Positions 63,638 to 64,000 of a DNA stretch of 64,000 nt are shown one piece after another. The DNA is from Paracoccus sp. MKU1 (GTDB lineage: Bacteria; Pseudomonadota; Alphaproteobacteria; Rhodobacterales; Rhodobacteraceae), in the NCBI RefSeq assembly GCF_001447385.1, contig NZ_LLWQ01000196.1, forward strand, positions 18,079 to 82,078. The letters run 5' to 3'. The first letter of the stretch is position 1. Each line of letters opens with the position of its first letter. The notes below the pieces were generated by a model. That model was not told the origin of the DNA. It did no database searches and saw only the letters and a program-made list of their open reading frames with translations. Made by a program: the position numbers and the translations under genes.

Positions 63638-63712
63638 GGGGGCTCTGCCCCCGCGCCCCTGCGGCCCCTCGACGGGGCCTCAGGGGCGCTCCCCCGGAGT
63701 ATTTGGAAAACG
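63638..63712 (-). repeat. Intercistronic hairpin repeat, copy B
   Basis: It contains GGGGGC / GCCCCC around TCT at 63638-63652. A longer hairpin follows, GCGCCCCTG / CAGGGGCGC with an inner GGCCCC / GGGGCC stem (63653-63689), then CCCCCGGAGTATTTGG. It fills the gap between etfA and the shortened ETF-QO gene. See copy A at 56672. Confidence 0.6.
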
Positions 63713-63722
63713 GAGAAAGCGC

Positions 63723-64000
63723 TCAGAGCTTGCCGGTGAGTTCCGGGACGACGGAGAACAGGTCGCCGACGAGGCCGTAATCGGCGATCTGGAAGATCGG
63801 CGCCTCCTCGTCCTTGTTGATCGCCACGATCACCTTGCTGTCCTTCATCCCCGCCAGGTGCTGGATGGCGCCCGAGATGCCCACCGCGACGTAAAGCTCG
63901 GGGGCGACGACCTTGCCGGTCTGGCCGACCTGCCAGTCGTTCGGCGCGTAGCCACTGTCCACCGCCGCCCGCGAGGCGCCCACCGCGGCGCCGAGCTTGT
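63723..64000 (-). CDS. etfA: Electron transfer flavoprotein alpha subunit, 3' end
   Basis: The last 91 residues are present; the 5' end lies right of the window. [40 protein letters not shown] and [20 protein letters not shown] form the FAD-binding C-terminal domain of EtfA. ETF carries electrons from acyl-CoA and methylated-amine dehydrogenases to ETF-QO. The identification is secure. The adjacent ETF-QO gene is defective, so another copy must serve the ETF. Confidence 0.93.
   Translation of the reverse strand, partial: KLGAAVGASRAAVDSGYAPNDWQVGQTGKVVAPELYVAVGISGAIQHLAGMKDSKVIVAINKDEEAPIFQIADYGLVGDLFSVVPELTGKL

Noticed and set aside
1..64000. CRISPR arrays, complete insertion sequences, prophage genes, rRNA and tRNA
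   Set aside because: No regularly spaced repeats, complete transposase genes, phage structural genes or RNA gene signatures were noticed on reading; only fragments at 40.2-40.3 kb point to mobile DNA.

Overview
This window is high-GC DNA with alphaproteobacterial character, most likely from a Paracoccus-like member of the Rhodobacteraceae. The reasons are the base composition, the AGGAGG-type ribosome binding sites, the gene families present (TctCBA, NRAMP next to pxpA, DUF1127 small proteins, a PACE exporter, a pcaDCHG-BKACE-pcaB operon, a non-pyrrolysine MttB cluster) and an intercistronic hairpin repeat resembling ones I recall from this family. No rRNA, tRNA, CRISPR array, origin or complete insertion sequence was seen. 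The content is mostly transport, catabolism and regulators, as in an accessory or secondary replicon; that last point is inference.

Layout. 0-9.6 kb: the 5' end of pxpA with an NRAMP-type transporter and a divergent GntR regulator; an HPP-CBS membrane protein; a glycosyltransferase and a fused oxidoreductase-epimerase; an AmiS/UreI channel, an SGNH-type protein and a DUF475 membrane protein. 9.7-16.1 kb: a two-component system, a divergent binding protein and the tricarboxylate transporter tctCBA. 16.2-23.3 kb: two DUF1127-like small proteins, two LysR regulators, a PACE exporter, selA with a molbindin, the remnant of an iron-siderophore ATPase, a DUF983 protein and a MocR regulator. 23.7-28.1 kb: a tightly coupled operon of an AhpD-like protein, an acyl-CoA-dehydrogenase-like flavoenzyme and an SsuABC/NrtABC-type importer. 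28.2-29.3 kb: NnrS.

29.5-39.3 kb is the most interesting block, a corrinoid-dependent demethylation island. MttB (without an amber codon) would methylate the corrinoid protein. The methyl-THF:corrinoid methyltransferase would pass the methyl group to THF, and MetF with a MetV-like partner would oxidise methyl-THF to methylene-THF. An ASKHA/ferredoxin activator would rescue oxidised cobalamin. A DUF1638 protein and an unassigned 4Fe-4S protein travel with them, and a GlxA/GbdR-like AraC regulator closes the block. The substrate is probably a quaternary amine.

39.3-40.4 kb is a scrapyard: a truncated SulP permease, an IS91-type transposase fragment and an SDR fragment. 40.4-48.4 kb is a complete kdpFABCDE potassium system plus a second tiny membrane ORF. 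48.8-55.3 kb holds a flavin reductase, an epimerase, a large FAD oxidoreductase, an MHS-type transporter and a shikimate-dehydrogenase-like protein. 55.3-62.6 kb is aromatic catabolism: pobA makes protocatechuate and pcaHG, pcaB, pcaC and pcaD convert it to 3-oxoadipate. A BKACE enzyme sits inside the operon in place of the usual pcaIJ/pcaF. PcaQ is divergent, and the expected pobR is a pseudogene. 62.7-64 kb: a thioesterase, an ETF-ubiquinone oxidoreductase gene reduced by a large in-frame deletion, and the 3' end of etfA.
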